A DNA stretch of 64,000 nt from Streptomyces ambofaciens ATCC 23877 (GCF_001267885.1 NZ_CP012382.1:2405001-2469000); one strand, 5' to 3'; positions 46,654 to 55,740 are shown, numbered from the stretch's first letter. The notes: generated by a model from the sequence alone, not told the origin. A program made the numbers and translations.

Positions 46654-47298
46654 TCACCGCTCCAGGCGCACCCGTCCGCCGATCTCTACCCAGCCACCGG
46701 GCTGGGGAGCCGTGAGGATCTGCGAGCCCGCGCCCTGCGTGATGTTGAGGGCGCGGCCCAGCCGCTCGGTCAGCAGCAGGGCCGCCGCGCCGGTCGCCTC
46801 GTCCTCGTCGATGCCGTCGTCGCGCCCCGGGAAGGCGCGGGCCCGCACGCGTCCCGCCGGCTCGTCCTCCCACGCCCAGGCGTAGACCCACTCCCCCGCC
46901 GGCGGCACCGGCAGGTCGTCGACCTCGGCGACACCGGCGTACTGGCGCAGGGTCCGCGGCGGGGCCCACTCGGGGCGGGCCTCGATCCAGCTGAACTCGC
47001 CGTCCAGCCGGGTGCCCACCACCCCGGCCGGGGTGACGATCTCGGGGACGTCGAGCAGCCAGGCCACGCCGACGCAGGGGTGCCCGGCGAACGGCAGGCG
47101 CAGGGCGGGCGTGTAGATGTCGACGAGTCCGCGCTCGGGGTCGTCGACGAACACGGTCTCGCTGAAACCGAGTTCCGCGGCGAGTTCCTGCCGTTCCGCG
47201 CGGCCCGGCAGCACGGAGCCGTCCCGGACGACGCCGAGTTCGTTGCCGTAGCCGCCGTTCGGCGCGCAGAAGACGCGCAGTACGTCGTAGTCAGTCAC
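46654..47298 (-). CDS. PhzF family protein (isomerase/epimerase-like)
   Basis: This 214-residue protein has the PhzF motifs FCAPNGGYGNELGVV, LGFSETVFVDD, LPFAGHPCVGVAWLL and DEATGAAALLL, with the catalytic Glu expected in the SET segment. It is shorter than the usual ~270-300, because the central region is condensed. The start is uncertain: GTG 47298 is preferred; an in-frame TTG at 47310 is possible. The substrate is unknown. Confidence 0.82.
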   Translation of the reverse strand: MTDYDVLRVFCAPNGGYGNELGVVRDGSVLPGRAERQELAAELGFSETVFVDDPERGLVDIYTPALRLPFAGHPCVGVAWLLDVPEIVTPAGVVGTRLDGEFSWIEARPEWAPPRTLRQYAGVAEVDDLPVPPAGEWVYAWAWEDEPAGRVRARAFPGRDDGIDEDEATGAAALLLTERLGRALNITQGAGSQILTAPQPGGWVEIGGRVRLER

Positions 47299-47350
47299 GG
47301 GGGCATTCAAGCATCGGCCGTGCGGGCGGTCGTGCCCGCGTCCGCCGCCC

Positions 47351-47530
47351 GCCTCCGCACCGCTGCCCCCGTGACCGCCGCCTGCCTCCGCACCGCTGCC
47401 CCCGTGACCGCTGCCCCCGTGACCGCCGCCTGCGCCCGCGTCCGTCGCCCGCGTCCGAACCGCGGTCCCGCGAAGGCCGCTTAGGCCCGCGACCGCCGCC
47501 TCAGGCCCGCGAACGCCGCTCAGGCCCGCG
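47351..47530. repeat. Direct repeats beyond the 3' end of the LASTG protein gene
   Basis: A 28-bp sequence is repeated at 47351-47378 and 47384-47411 (33-bp period), then partly again from ~47409. Nearer the gene, CAGGCCCGCG/TAGGCCCGCG units recur at about 47481, 47501 and 47520 (20-bp steps); the last covers the stop and final codons of the gene. The array looks like slippage copies of the gene's 3' end. It contains no gene. Confidence 0.6.
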
Positions 47531-49103
47531 TCCGCCGCTTGCGTGCGGCGAACACCGCGCCCGCGCCGAGGGCGACGGCGGCACCCGCCGCCGCACCGAG
47601 CGCCGGGCCCGGGAGGTCCGCGCCGGTGGAGGCCAGGCTGCCGCCGCCGGTCAGGCCGCCCATGGTCGAGCCCGTGCCGCCGACGGTGGAACCGGTGCCG
47701 CCGACGGTGGAGCCGCCCGTGCCGCCGGTGGTGCCCGCACCGCCCGTGGTGCCCGCACCGCCGGACGTGCCCGAGCCGCCGCCTGGCAACCGGGCGTCGT
47801 CGCTCAGCGCCACCGCGAGGTCGACGGCGTCGAGTGCCGTGCCGGCCGGGTAGTTGCCGAAGACCTTCGCGCCGGCCTCGGTGAGGGTGGCGGCGACGGC
47901 GTCGACGGTGATGACGTCGTTCCGCGCGGTCAGGCCGGCGGTCCGGGCCTCGAGGTCCGCCAGGACCACACCCGCGGACCGCGTGCCCAGGCTGTCGACG
48001 TCGGCGGTCAGCTCGCCGGTGCCGCCGTCGAGGGTGACCTTGAAGTTGCTCAGGGTCAGGTCGAGGCCGTACGCGCCGTTCGACTCGTGGCCCTTGAAGT
48101 TCACCGCGCCCCGGAAGGAGGCGGTGAGCCTGCCGGCGTCCGTGTCGTAGGTGCCGGTGGCGTCCTCGAAGGTGAAGGCGCCGTTGCCGGCCGCCTGGGA
48201 GGCGCCGCCCGAGACGGTGACCCTGCCCTGGGCGATGTCACCGACGACGTAGGCGCGGAAGGACTCCTTCACCCCCCAGCCGAGGGTGCCGTCGGCTATC
48301 GCGCCCTTGGCGGGGGCCTGGGTCGCGGTGGCCGTGGCCGTGGCGGAGGGGGAAGGGGAGGACGAGCTGCCGGTGGTCGTGGTCGCGGTCGGGCCGGGCG
48401 CGGCGGTGGAGGTCTGCGTGGCCGACGGCTGGGGCTCGGTGGTCCGCGTCTGCGACGCGGTCGGGGACGGCTCGGTGGTGGGGGCGCTCGTGGTGGGCGT
48501 GGGGCTGGGCTCCGGCGTCGCCTTCTTCACCACCGTCAGCGGGTCGCCGGCCGCGCCCGCGTAGGACGCGCTGCCGAGGTACTCCCCCGCCTCGGCGGTG
48601 AGCGTGGTCGCCATGTCCGTCATCTCGCGGGTGACGGCGACGGTGGCGAGCGGGACGTCGTCGCCCTCGGTGATCCTGGGCGTGCCCTGAGAGGTGTCGA
48701 CCTTCTTCAGGTCGGCGGTGAGCTCACCGGCCTTGCTGTCGAAGCGCACGTCGCTGAACGTGATCTCGAAGCCGTGGGCCGCCGACTTGCTCACCAGGCC
48801 GCCCTGGAAGGCGAGGTCGACGGTGTGGGCCGAGCCGTCGTAGGTGCCGGTGCCGTCGACGAAGGTGAACGCGCCGTTGCCGGCGGCCTGGGTGGCGCCC
48901 CCGGACGGGGTGAAACCGCCGAACATGCCGACGTAGGTGCGGTACGACTGCTTGATGCCCCAGGTCAGTTCGTAGCCGGTGAGGGGCCTCTCGGCCGCGG
49001 AGGCGGTGGTCGCGCCGAGGCCGGCGAGGGCGGTGGCGCCGAGCGCGGCGGCGGTCGCCACGGCGGCGGCGAGTGCGGTGGAGCGGCGTCGTCTGACGGG
49101 CAT
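47520..49103 (-). CDS. Cell-wall anchored HtaA-domain heme-binding protein
   Basis: This 527-residue protein has a signal peptide (to ~36), two HtaA domains (~40-205, starting LTGYELTWGIKQSYRTYVGM, and ~275-440, LGWGVKESFRAYVVGDIAQG) joined by a Pro/Thr/Ser-rich linker, a Gly/Thr linker, then LASTG (490-494), a hydrophobic helix and RKRRTRA. LAxTG is the sorting signal used by class E sortases in Streptomyces, so the protein should be linked to peptidoglycan. HtaA domains bind heme in Corynebacterium. It is downstream of the second HtaA gene, probably in the same transcript. Confidence 0.92.
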   Translation of the reverse strand: MPVRRRRSTALAAAVATAAALGATALAGLGATTASAAERPLTGYELTWGIKQSYRTYVGMFGGFTPSGGATQAAGNGAFTFVDGTGTYDGSAHTVDLAFQGGLVSKSAAHGFEITFSDVRFDSKAGELTADLKKVDTSQGTPRITEGDDVPLATVAVTREMTDMATTLTAEAGEYLGSASYAGAAGDPLTVVKKATPEPSPTPTTSAPTTEPSPTASQTRTTEPQPSATQTSTAAPGPTATTTTGSSSSPSPSATATATATQAPAKGAIADGTLGWGVKESFRAYVVGDIAQGRVTVSGGASQAAGNGAFTFEDATGTYDTDAGRLTASFRGAVNFKGHESNGAYGLDLTLSNFKVTLDGGTGELTADVDSLGTRSAGVVLADLEARTAGLTARNDVITVDAVAATLTEAGAKVFGNYPAGTALDAVDLAVALSDDARLPGGGSGTSGGAGTTGGAGTTGGTGGSTVGGTGSTVGGTGSTMGGLTGGGSLASTGADLPGPALGAAAGAAVALGAGAVFAARKRRTRA

Positions 49104-49166
49104 GGCTCGGTTCTCCTTGAGTGGTGGGTCCGCCGGTCGGGGCGGTCCGGGTGTCGTGGGGAGAGG

Positions 49167-50600
49167 TCAGCCCCGGTCCGAGGGGGACGCGGCGGGCCGG
49201 GTGCGGCGCCTGCGCACGGCGACGGACACGAGGACCGCGGCCAGCAGCAGGGCGCCGGCGGTGAGGGAGACGGGCAGGGCGGGGAAGTCGCCGTCGTCCG
49301 TGGCGCTCGCGACGGGTCGTGCGGAGCTCCCGGGCGCCGCCCGTGGCGACTGCTCCGGCCGCGGGCTCGCGCTCGTCGTGGGGCCGCTGCCCAGGTCGGG
49401 CAGGGCGGGCAGCTTCGCGTCGGCGGTGAGGGCGACGGCCAGGGAGACCGGGTCCATCGCGGTGCCCGCCCGGTACATGCCGCCGAAGGCCTCGGCGCCG
49501 CGCGCGGTGAGCTTCGCGGGGGCCTCGGTGATGCGCACCTGGCCGTCGGCCGGCCTCGGGGTCCCGGCGGTGAAGGTGACCAGGGGCACCTTCTCGGCCT
49601 TGAGGCGGGGACTGTCCACGTCGGCGTACAGCGTGCCCCTGCCGTCCTCGACGCCGGCCCGTACGCCGCTGAGCCGGAGGTCGAGGCCGTGCGCGCCGGT
49701 GAAGCGCACCGCGCCCTCGAAGGCGGCGGTGAGGTCGCCGTCCTCGTACGTCCCCTGGCCGCCGGGGAAGCGGAAGAGGGCGCCGCCGTCCTGGGCGCCG
49801 GCGGTCAGGGCCCACCTGCCGTCGGCGATGTCGCCGGTGACGTACTCGCGGAAGGTGCGTCGCACGCCCCAGTCGACGGCGCCGTCCTCGATGGCGCCGC
49901 CGGTGGACTGCTGCCGCTTCGGGGACGGGGCCTGCGGGGCGGACGGCTGCTTCTCCCGCCGCTCCTCCTGCTGTCCCGCCGCCACCCGTACGTCGGCCGA
50001 CAGGCTCACCGGGTCCAGCGCGGTGCCGGCGGTGTAGTACCCGGCGAAGGACCGGGCGCCCTCGGCGGTGAGGGTGGCGGGCAGGTTCTCGAGGGTCACG
50101 GTGCTGCCGCCACCCCGCATGTCGATGCCGCCGAGGGAGAGGGCGGCGAAGGGCACCTGACGGGACGTCGTGACCGCCCCGGTGCCCTTCGCCTTGCTGA
50201 CGACGTCCACGTGGAGCGTGCCGGTGGCGCCGGAGATGCTCACGGTGGGACGGCTGATGGTGAGGTCGAGCTGGTGGGCGCCGCCGCCGGCGGGGTGGCC
50301 GAGGAAGCGGACGCCACCGGAGAAGGCGGCCCGCAAGGCTCCCGTGCCGCCGTCGTAGGTACCGGCCGCCGAGTGGAAGCGGAAGGCGCTCCCGCCGACG
50401 GTGGCCGCCCCTCCGGTCAGGGAGTAACTGCCCTTCGCGACCGGCCCGGTGACATAGCTCTGGAACGACGACTTGATGCCCCAGTCGAGCCGTCCGCCCT
50501 GCACGGTCCGGCTCTCGGCGTGTGCGGCGGCCGCGGGGAGCAGGAAGCCGAGGAGGGCCGCGCACACCACGGTGACCAGGGCGCGAAGACGGGCGGGCAT
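49167..50600 (-). CDS. Membrane-anchored HtaA-domain heme-binding protein
   Basis: This 477-residue protein has a signal peptide ending AAAHA, two HtaA domains (~35-200, LDWGIKSSFQSYVTGPVAKG; and ~235-400, VDWGVRRTFREYVTGDIADG), a Ser/Pro-rich stalk and a C-terminal transmembrane helix (LPVSLTAGALLLAAVLVSVAV) with a basic tail. Unlike its neighbour it has no sorting motif, so it is held in the membrane. It likely receives heme from the wall protein and passes it to HmuT. It diverges from hmuT across an iron box. Confidence 0.9.
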   Translation of the reverse strand: MPARLRALVTVVCAALLGFLLPAAAAHAESRTVQGGRLDWGIKSSFQSYVTGPVAKGSYSLTGGAATVGGSAFRFHSAAGTYDGGTGALRAAFSGGVRFLGHPAGGGAHQLDLTISRPTVSISGATGTLHVDVVSKAKGTGAVTTSRQVPFAALSLGGIDMRGGGSTVTLENLPATLTAEGARSFAGYYTAGTALDPVSLSADVRVAAGQQEERREKQPSAPQAPSPKRQQSTGGAIEDGAVDWGVRRTFREYVTGDIADGRWALTAGAQDGGALFRFPGGQGTYEDGDLTAAFEGAVRFTGAHGLDLRLSGVRAGVEDGRGTLYADVDSPRLKAEKVPLVTFTAGTPRPADGQVRITEAPAKLTARGAEAFGGMYRAGTAMDPVSLAVALTADAKLPALPDLGSGPTTSASPRPEQSPRAAPGSSARPVASATDDGDFPALPVSLTAGALLLAAVLVSVAVRRRRTRPAASPSDRG

Positions 50601-50635
50601 GCGAAGTCCTCCGGATCGGGGGGCCGGTAGCGAAC

Positions 50636-50654
50636 AAAGGTAAGGCTAACCTAA
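50636..50654. promoter_or_regulatory. Iron box between HtaA and hmuT genes
   Basis: AAAGGTAAGGCTAACCTAA matches the DtxR/DmdR consensus at most positions. It is central in the 102-bp gap between divergent genes, so one site could control both directions. Confidence 0.88.
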
Positions 50655-50702
50655 GCTCTAGCCCACTGACACTGGCCGCCGACGAAAGGAACGGACACCA
50701 CC

Positions 50703-51743
50703 GTGCGACGCTTGCGGAACCGACCGGCGGGAGCACTGCTGTCCGTGCTCGCCCTCTCCCTGGCCGCGACCGGATGCGGAGGCTCCTCGGAGGCCTCCTC
50801 CGGTGCCGGGGGCGGGCAGGGGGCCACCGTGCGGAAGGAGGCCGTCGCCGACCGGGTCGAGCCGCTCGCGAAGAGACCCGAGCCGAAGCTTCCGGTGACC
50901 GTCCGCTCCGCGGACGGCGAGCGGGTGACGGTGGAGCGGGCCGAGCGCGTGGTGCCCCTGTCCGGCAGCCTCAGCGAGATCGTCTTCACCCTCGGGCTCG
51001 GCGACCGGGTCGTCGCCCGCGACGTCACCGCCACCTTCGAACAGGCGGCGGAGCTCCCCGTGGTCACCCGGGGCCATGACGTCTCCGCCGAGAGCGTGCT
51101 GTCGCTGCGGCCCGACCTGGTGATCGCCGAGACCACCACCGGCCCCGAGGAGGCCGTGGACCAGATCCGGGCCGCCGGCGTCCCGGTGCTGTCCGTGGCG
51201 GCGGCGAAGGGCCTGGACGACGTGGGCCCGCGCATCGGGGCGGTCGCCGGCGCGCTCGGTGTGCCGGCGGCCGGGGAGGAGCTGACCCGGCGCTCCGAAC
51301 AGCGGATCGCGGCCGTGCGCGAGGGTGTTCCGGACGCCCCCGCGGAGGGAGGCGCACCCCGGGTCGCCTTCCTGTACCTGCGCGGTTCGGCCTCGGTCTA
51401 CCTCATCGGCGGCAGGGAGTCCGGCGCGGGTTCGCTGATCGAGGCGGCCGGTGCGGTGGACGCCGGGGCAGCCTCGGGACTGAGCAAGGACTTCACGCCC
51501 CTCACCAGCGAGGCGCTGGTGAAGGCCGCGCCCGACGCGATCCTCGTCATGAGCAAGGGACTCGACTCGGTCGGCGGCGTCGACGGGCTGGTCGAGATCC
51601 CCGGCGTGGCCCAGACCCCGGCCGGTCTGGACCGCCGGATCGTCTCGGTCGAGGACGGCGTGCTCCTCAACTACGGCCCGCGCACGGACCAGGTGCTCAA
51701 GTCGGTCGTGACCCAGCTCTACGGCGAGGGCGACGCCCGATGA
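50703..51743 (+). CDS. hmuT: Heme ABC transporter substrate-binding lipoprotein
   Basis: This 346-residue lipoprotein has lipobox LAATGC (Cys ~25) and a FecB/BtuF-type binding fold: RVVPLSGSLSEIVFTLGLGDRVVARDVTATF, ESVLSLRPDLVIAETTTGP and GAASGLSKDFTPLTSEALVKAAPDAILVMSKGL. HmuT homologues bind heme and deliver it to the permease; context (HtaA, heme oxygenase, iron box) favours heme over a siderophore. AAAGGAAC precedes GTG 50703. It starts the hmuTUV operon. Confidence 0.9.
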   Translation: MRRLRNRPAGALLSVLALSLAATGCGGSSEASSGAGGGQGATVRKEAVADRVEPLAKRPEPKLPVTVRSADGERVTVERAERVVPLSGSLSEIVFTLGLGDRVVARDVTATFEQAAELPVVTRGHDVSAESVLSLRPDLVIAETTTGPEEAVDQIRAAGVPVLSVAAAKGLDDVGPRIGAVAGALGVPAAGEELTRRSEQRIAAVREGVPDAPAEGGAPRVAFLYLRGSASVYLIGGRESGAGSLIEAAGAVDAGAASGLSKDFTPLTSEALVKAAPDAILVMSKGLDSVGGVDGLVEIPGVAQTPAGLDRRIVSVEDGVLLNYGPRTDQVLKSVVTQLYGEGDAR

Positions 51744-52831
51744 CCGTACTGGAGGAGCCGGTCCGCCCCCAGGCTCCCGCCGGGCCGCCCCCGCCGCCCC
51801 GCCGCCGCACCACCGCCCGGCTGCTGACCGCCGCCCTGGCCGCCGGTCTCCTGGTCCTGGTCCCCCTCGCGGCCGGCACCGGCGCCTATCCGGTCCCGGT
51901 CGCCGACGTCCTCGGGTCCCTGCTGCACCGGACCGGGCTCGGCGGTACGGAACTGGACCGGGTGGCCGGGTCGGTGCTGTGGAACGTGCGGTTCCCGCGG
52001 ATCGTGCTCGCCCTGCTCGTCGGGGCCTCGCTCGGCTGCGCGGGCGCGCTGATGCAGGGCGTGTTCGGCAACCCGCTCGCCGAACCCGGTGTCATCGGCG
52101 TCTCGTCGGGCGCGGCGGTCGGCGCGGTCGGCGCCATCGCGTTCGGCCTGGACTTCCTCGGCAACTGGACGGTCTCCGTCTTCGCCTTCGTCTCCGGCCT
52201 GGTCACCGTGCTGGTGGTGTACGCCATGTCCCGCTCGGGCGGTCGCACCGAGGTCGTCACGCTGATCCTCACGGGCATCGCGGTGAACGCCTTCGCGGGC
52301 GCGCTGATCGGCCTCTTCCTGTTCTTCGCGGACACGGCGGCGGTCAACCAGATCACCTTCTGGCAGCTGGGTTCGCTGGCCCAGGCGACGTGGCCCAAGG
52401 TGCTGGCGGTACTGCCGTGCGCGGCGCTCGGACTGGCGCTCGCCCCGCTGTACGCCCGCCGGCTCGACCTCCTCGCGCTCGGCGAACGCCCGGCGCGGCA
52501 CCTGGGCGTGGACGTGGAGCGGCTGCGGATCGTGCTGGTGCTGGTGATCGCGCTGCTGACCGCGGCGGCCGTGAGCGTGGCCGGGGTCATCGGCTTCGTC
52601 GGGCTCGTCGTGCCGCACCTGCTGCGGATGGTGGCGGGTCCCGGGCACCGGTTCCTGATCCCGGGCAGCGCGCTGCTCGGCGCGCTGGTGCTGCTCGCCG
52701 CCGACCTGGCGGCCCGTACCGTGGCGGACCCCGCCGAGCTGCCGCTCGGGGTCCTGACGGCGCTGCTGGGCAGCCCGTTCTTCTTCTGGCTGCTGCGCCG
52801 CACCCGGCGCAGGCAAGGGGGTTGGGCATGA
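51740..52831 (+). CDS. hmuU: Heme ABC transporter permease
   Basis: This 363-residue FecCD-family permease has about nine or ten transmembrane helices, with NVRFPRIVLALLVGASLGCAGALMQGVFGNPLAEPGVIGVSSGAAVG and GFVGLVVPHLLRMVAGPGHRFLIP typical of the family. It overlaps hmuT by 4 bp (ATGA) and is itself overlapped by hmuV by 4 bp, so all three are coupled. Confidence 0.94.
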   Translation: MTVLEEPVRPQAPAGPPPPPRRRTTARLLTAALAAGLLVLVPLAAGTGAYPVPVADVLGSLLHRTGLGGTELDRVAGSVLWNVRFPRIVLALLVGASLGCAGALMQGVFGNPLAEPGVIGVSSGAAVGAVGAIAFGLDFLGNWTVSVFAFVSGLVTVLVVYAMSRSGGRTEVVTLILTGIAVNAFAGALIGLFLFFADTAAVNQITFWQLGSLAQATWPKVLAVLPCAALGLALAPLYARRLDLLALGERPARHLGVDVERLRIVLVLVIALLTAAAVSVAGVIGFVGLVVPHLLRMVAGPGHRFLIPGSALLGALVLLAADLAARTVADPAELPLGVLTALLGSPFFFWLLRRTRRRQGGWA

Positions 52832-53688
52832 GGGGCACGAAGACCGCCGGCGCCGGACGGCTGCTGCGCCTCGTACCGTCCCGGCCGGTGCCGCCGCCTC
52901 CGGCCGCGCCGGGCGAGGTCCTCGCCGAGGCCGAGGGCGTACGCGTCCACCTCGGCGGGCGACCGGTCCTGGACGGCGTGGACGTCACCGTCCGCGCGGG
53001 CGAGGTGCTCGCCCTGGCCGGACCCAACGGGGCGGGCAAGTCGACCCTGTTGGGCACCCTGGCCGCCGACGTGCCGGCCGGCGGCGGAGTCGTCCGCGTC
53101 CACGGCCGGCCGGTGACCCGCTGGTCCGCCCCCGAACTGGCGTTGCGCCGGGCCGTGCTGCCCCAGTCGGCGTCGCTGTCCTTCCCGTTCCCGGTGGAGG
53201 AGGTGGTCCGGATGGGCCGGGCGCCCTGGGCGGGAAGCGACCTGGCGGCCGAGGACGACGCGGCCGTGGCCGAGGCGATGGCGCGCACGGAGGTGACCGG
53301 CTTCGCCGGGCGGCCCTTCTCCGCGCTGAGCGGCGGCGAACGGGCCCGGGTCGCGCTCGCCCGCGTCCTCGCGCAACGCGCTCCCCTGCTGCTCCTCGAC
53401 GAACCCACCGCGGCACTGGACCTGCGCCACCAGGAGCTGGTGCTGCGGCTGTGCCGGGAACGGGCGCGGGCCGGGGACGCGGTGGTCGTCGTGCTGCACG
53501 ACCTCTCCCTGGCGGCGGCGTACGCGGACCGGATCGCGCTGCTGCGCCGGGGCCGGATCGCGGCCGACGGGTCACCGGCGGAGGTCCTCGCCGAGGGGCT
53601 GCTGTCCGAGGTGTACGACCAGCCGGTGGAGGTGGTGCCGCACCCGCGCACGGAGGCCCTGCTGGTCGTCCCGCGGCGCGAGCCCTGA
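52828..53688 (+). CDS. hmuV: Heme ABC transporter ATP-binding protein
   Basis: This 286-residue ATPase has Walker A GPNGAGKSTLL, Q-loop LPQSASLSFPF, signature LSGGERARV, Walker B LLLLDEPTAALD and switch His in VVLHDLSLAAAYADR. A ~30-residue Pro-rich N-terminal extension precedes the domain. It powers HmuU and completes hmuTUV. No further gene of the system follows. Confidence 0.94.
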   Translation: MRGTKTAGAGRLLRLVPSRPVPPPPAAPGEVLAEAEGVRVHLGGRPVLDGVDVTVRAGEVLALAGPNGAGKSTLLGTLAADVPAGGGVVRVHGRPVTRWSAPELALRRAVLPQSASLSFPFPVEEVVRMGRAPWAGSDLAAEDDAAVAEAMARTEVTGFAGRPFSALSGGERARVALARVLAQRAPLLLLDEPTAALDLRHQELVLRLCRERARAGDAVVVVLHDLSLAAAYADRIALLRRGRIAADGSPAEVLAEGLLSEVYDQPVEVVPHPRTEALLVVPRREP

Positions 53689-53788
53689 CCCGAGGTCACG
53701 GTGTGGCCGCTGTACCCGGTCCCGCCGTTCGCGCGCCGTCCCGTCCCGGTAGGGTTCGCCTCCGGGAAGGGGAAGGTGAAGGAACCTG

Positions 53789-54790
53789 ATGAGCAGGGAT
53801 CGCGGCCCTCGTAGGCCCCGCAGGCTTGACCGGAGCGCGCTGATAGCGGCCTCGGCGACCGCTTTGTCGTTGACGGCGAGCGGGTGCGTGGTGGTGCACG
53901 GCGAGCGCGAGGTGCTCCCGTCGACCACCCGGGCCGAGGCCGCGAAGGCGCTCCAGCAGTTCACCGCCGCGTACAACGCGGCCGACAAGGCGTACGACGC
54001 CTCCCTGGACGCCGACCACACCACCGGTGCCCTCGCCGCCATCGACTCGGCGCGGCTGAAGGCGGGCCGGACCAACCATCCGGACGGCAACCCGGCGCAC
54101 GCTCCCCTGGAGCTGACGGACGCCAGGTTCACGATCCCGAAGAAGGCCGGCTGGCCGCGCTGGTTCGTCGCGGACACCAAGGCCAACAAGGGCTCGGACG
54201 CACGCTGGTTGCTGGTCTTCACCCGGCACGGTCTGGACGAGACCTGGCAGGCGGCGTACCTGACGCTCGTCGCCCCCGGCAAGGTGCCGGAGTTCAAGAC
54301 CGACGAGGAGGGCTGGGCCGAGGCCGTCCCCGCGAACTCCACCGACGTGGCCGTCCCGCCCGCCGGGCTGAGCAAGGACTACACGAGCTACCTGAAGGAC
54401 GGCGGCGAGTCCTTCGCGGACGGTGTCCACACCAGCTCCTGGCGCCAGTTGCGCGCGAAGCGGTCGATCCGTCCGGGGCTGGTCACCCAGTACATCGACG
54501 AGCCCCTGACGAACGGCGACTACGCGCCGCTGGCCCTGCGCACGCGGGACGGCGGAGCGCTGGCCTTCTTCAGCTCGCGGCACTTCGAGAAGCGGACCGC
54601 CGCGCAGGGCGCGTCCGTGCCGACGCCGAACAAGGACGTGCTGGCGCTGACGGACGGCGAGATCAAGCAGTCGCTGACGATGGAGTTCGTCTCCACCGAG
54701 GTCGCGCTCACCCCGGCGGAGGGCTCGGCCGACGCGAAGGTGACGGTCCTGGGGCGGGTCCAGGGGCTGACGTCGGCGAAGGGCGAGTAG
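53789..54790 (+). CDS. Secreted lipoprotein, function unknown
   Basis: This 333-residue protein has a basic N end and lipobox LTASGC (Cys ~33), then an all-exported body with VLPSTTRAEAAKALQQFTAAYNAADKAYDASLDADHTTGALA near the start, a repeated-helix pattern, and beta-rich later parts (PLALRTRDGGALAFFSSRHFEKR). I recognise it only as a Streptomyces lipoprotein family without a known role. GAAGGAACC precedes the ATG. It starts 100 bp after hmuV, without an iron box. Confidence 0.8.
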   Translation: MSRDRGPRRPRRLDRSALIAASATALSLTASGCVVVHGEREVLPSTTRAEAAKALQQFTAAYNAADKAYDASLDADHTTGALAAIDSARLKAGRTNHPDGNPAHAPLELTDARFTIPKKAGWPRWFVADTKANKGSDARWLLVFTRHGLDETWQAAYLTLVAPGKVPEFKTDEEGWAEAVPANSTDVAVPPAGLSKDYTSYLKDGGESFADGVHTSSWRQLRAKRSIRPGLVTQYIDEPLTNGDYAPLALRTRDGGALAFFSSRHFEKRTAAQGASVPTPNKDVLALTDGEIKQSLTMEFVSTEVALTPAEGSADAKVTVLGRVQGLTSAKGE

Positions 54791-54871
54791 CGCGGCCGGT
54801 GACCGCGGCCGGTGACGCCGCGCTCGCCCGCGGCCGCCGGCCCGGAGGCCGCTCGCCCGGGAGGCCCGCGC

Positions 54872-55603
54872 TCAGCGGCGCGAGGGCCAGGCCGTGCCCG
54901 CGTGGTCGCTGACCTCGCCGGCGTGCCGGGCGCAGGCGTCGGTGAGGGTCTCCAGCAGGGTCAGCGGGTCCGGCAGCGGGTGCTCGGGGCCGCGCACCCA
55001 GTGCACCGTCCGGTCCTCGCCGGGCAGCCGGGCGGGCGGTACGAGGACGTAGGAACCCCGGCAGTGCCAGCGCAGGCCGGGGTGCTCGTCCATGGTCTCG
55101 GGGTGGCAGTCCAGCTCACAGGGCCACCACTCGTCCTCGTCCTCGGGGGTGCCGCGGGTGAGGGTGAACAGCAGCATGCGGCCGTCGTCGCTCTCGGCGA
55201 CCGGGCCGACCTCGATGCCGGCGTCGAGCAGGCGCCGAAGCGCCTCGCGACCGGCCTGGAGGGGGACGTCGAGGACGTCGTGCACCATGCCGGTCGCGGT
55301 GATGAAGTTCGCCTCGGGCTGATGGCGGGCCCAGCGCTCGATCTGCGCGTGGTCGGTGGTGGACTGTGTCTGCCAGGCGAAGGACACCGGGTGCCGGGCG
55401 GGCGTGGGACAGCCCACTCGGTCGCAGGAGCAGCGGTACCCGGCCGGGTGCGCGGCGGGCGCCAGGGGCAGTCCCGCACCGGCGGCGGCGAGCAGCAGAT
55501 CCTCCCGGCCACCGTCACCGGCGGCCTCCTTGGGGCGGCGTCCGCGCAGCCACTGGGAGATTTTGCCCTGCAGGCCGCTCCGACCGCCGAACTCCGCGCT
55601 CAT
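54872..55603 (-). CDS. Bifunctional DNA primase/polymerase (Prim-Pol) domain protein
   Basis: This 243-residue protein resembles the Prim-Pol N-terminal domain: AAAGAGLPLAPAAHPAGYRCSCDRVGCPTPARHPVSFAWQTQ with four Cys/His that may bind zinc, then IERWARHQPEANFITATGMVHDVLDVPLQAG. The acidic metal-binding residues of active Prim-Pols are partly replaced (DVLDVP rather than DVDxxxG), so activity is doubtful. It has no plasmid or phage context; similar solitary genes are common on Streptomyces chromosomes. Confidence 0.78.
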   Translation of the reverse strand: MSAEFGGRSGLQGKISQWLRGRRPKEAAGDGGREDLLLAAAGAGLPLAPAAHPAGYRCSCDRVGCPTPARHPVSFAWQTQSTTDHAQIERWARHQPEANFITATGMVHDVLDVPLQAGREALRRLLDAGIEVGPVAESDDGRMLLFTLTRGTPEDEDEWWPCELDCHPETMDEHPGLRWHCRGSYVLVPPARLPGEDRTVHWVRGPEHPLPDPLTLLETLTDACARHAGEVSDHAGTAWPSRR

Positions 55604-55740
55604 CTATCCCCTCGCCTCGCCGTCGTGCGCACCAGCATGCCTCATGGTCGCACCATTTCGCGCTTCGGGGTCGGGAAGGGACAAACTCCCCTGGTCAGGC
55701 TAGTTCGAACGGACCGGGCGGTCGGCGCGGGAGCGGGCGG

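Noticed and set aside
54791..54871. GC-rich inverted segments between the convergent lipoprotein and Prim-Pol genes
   Set aside because: Only short imperfect pairing; I could not define one terminator stem.
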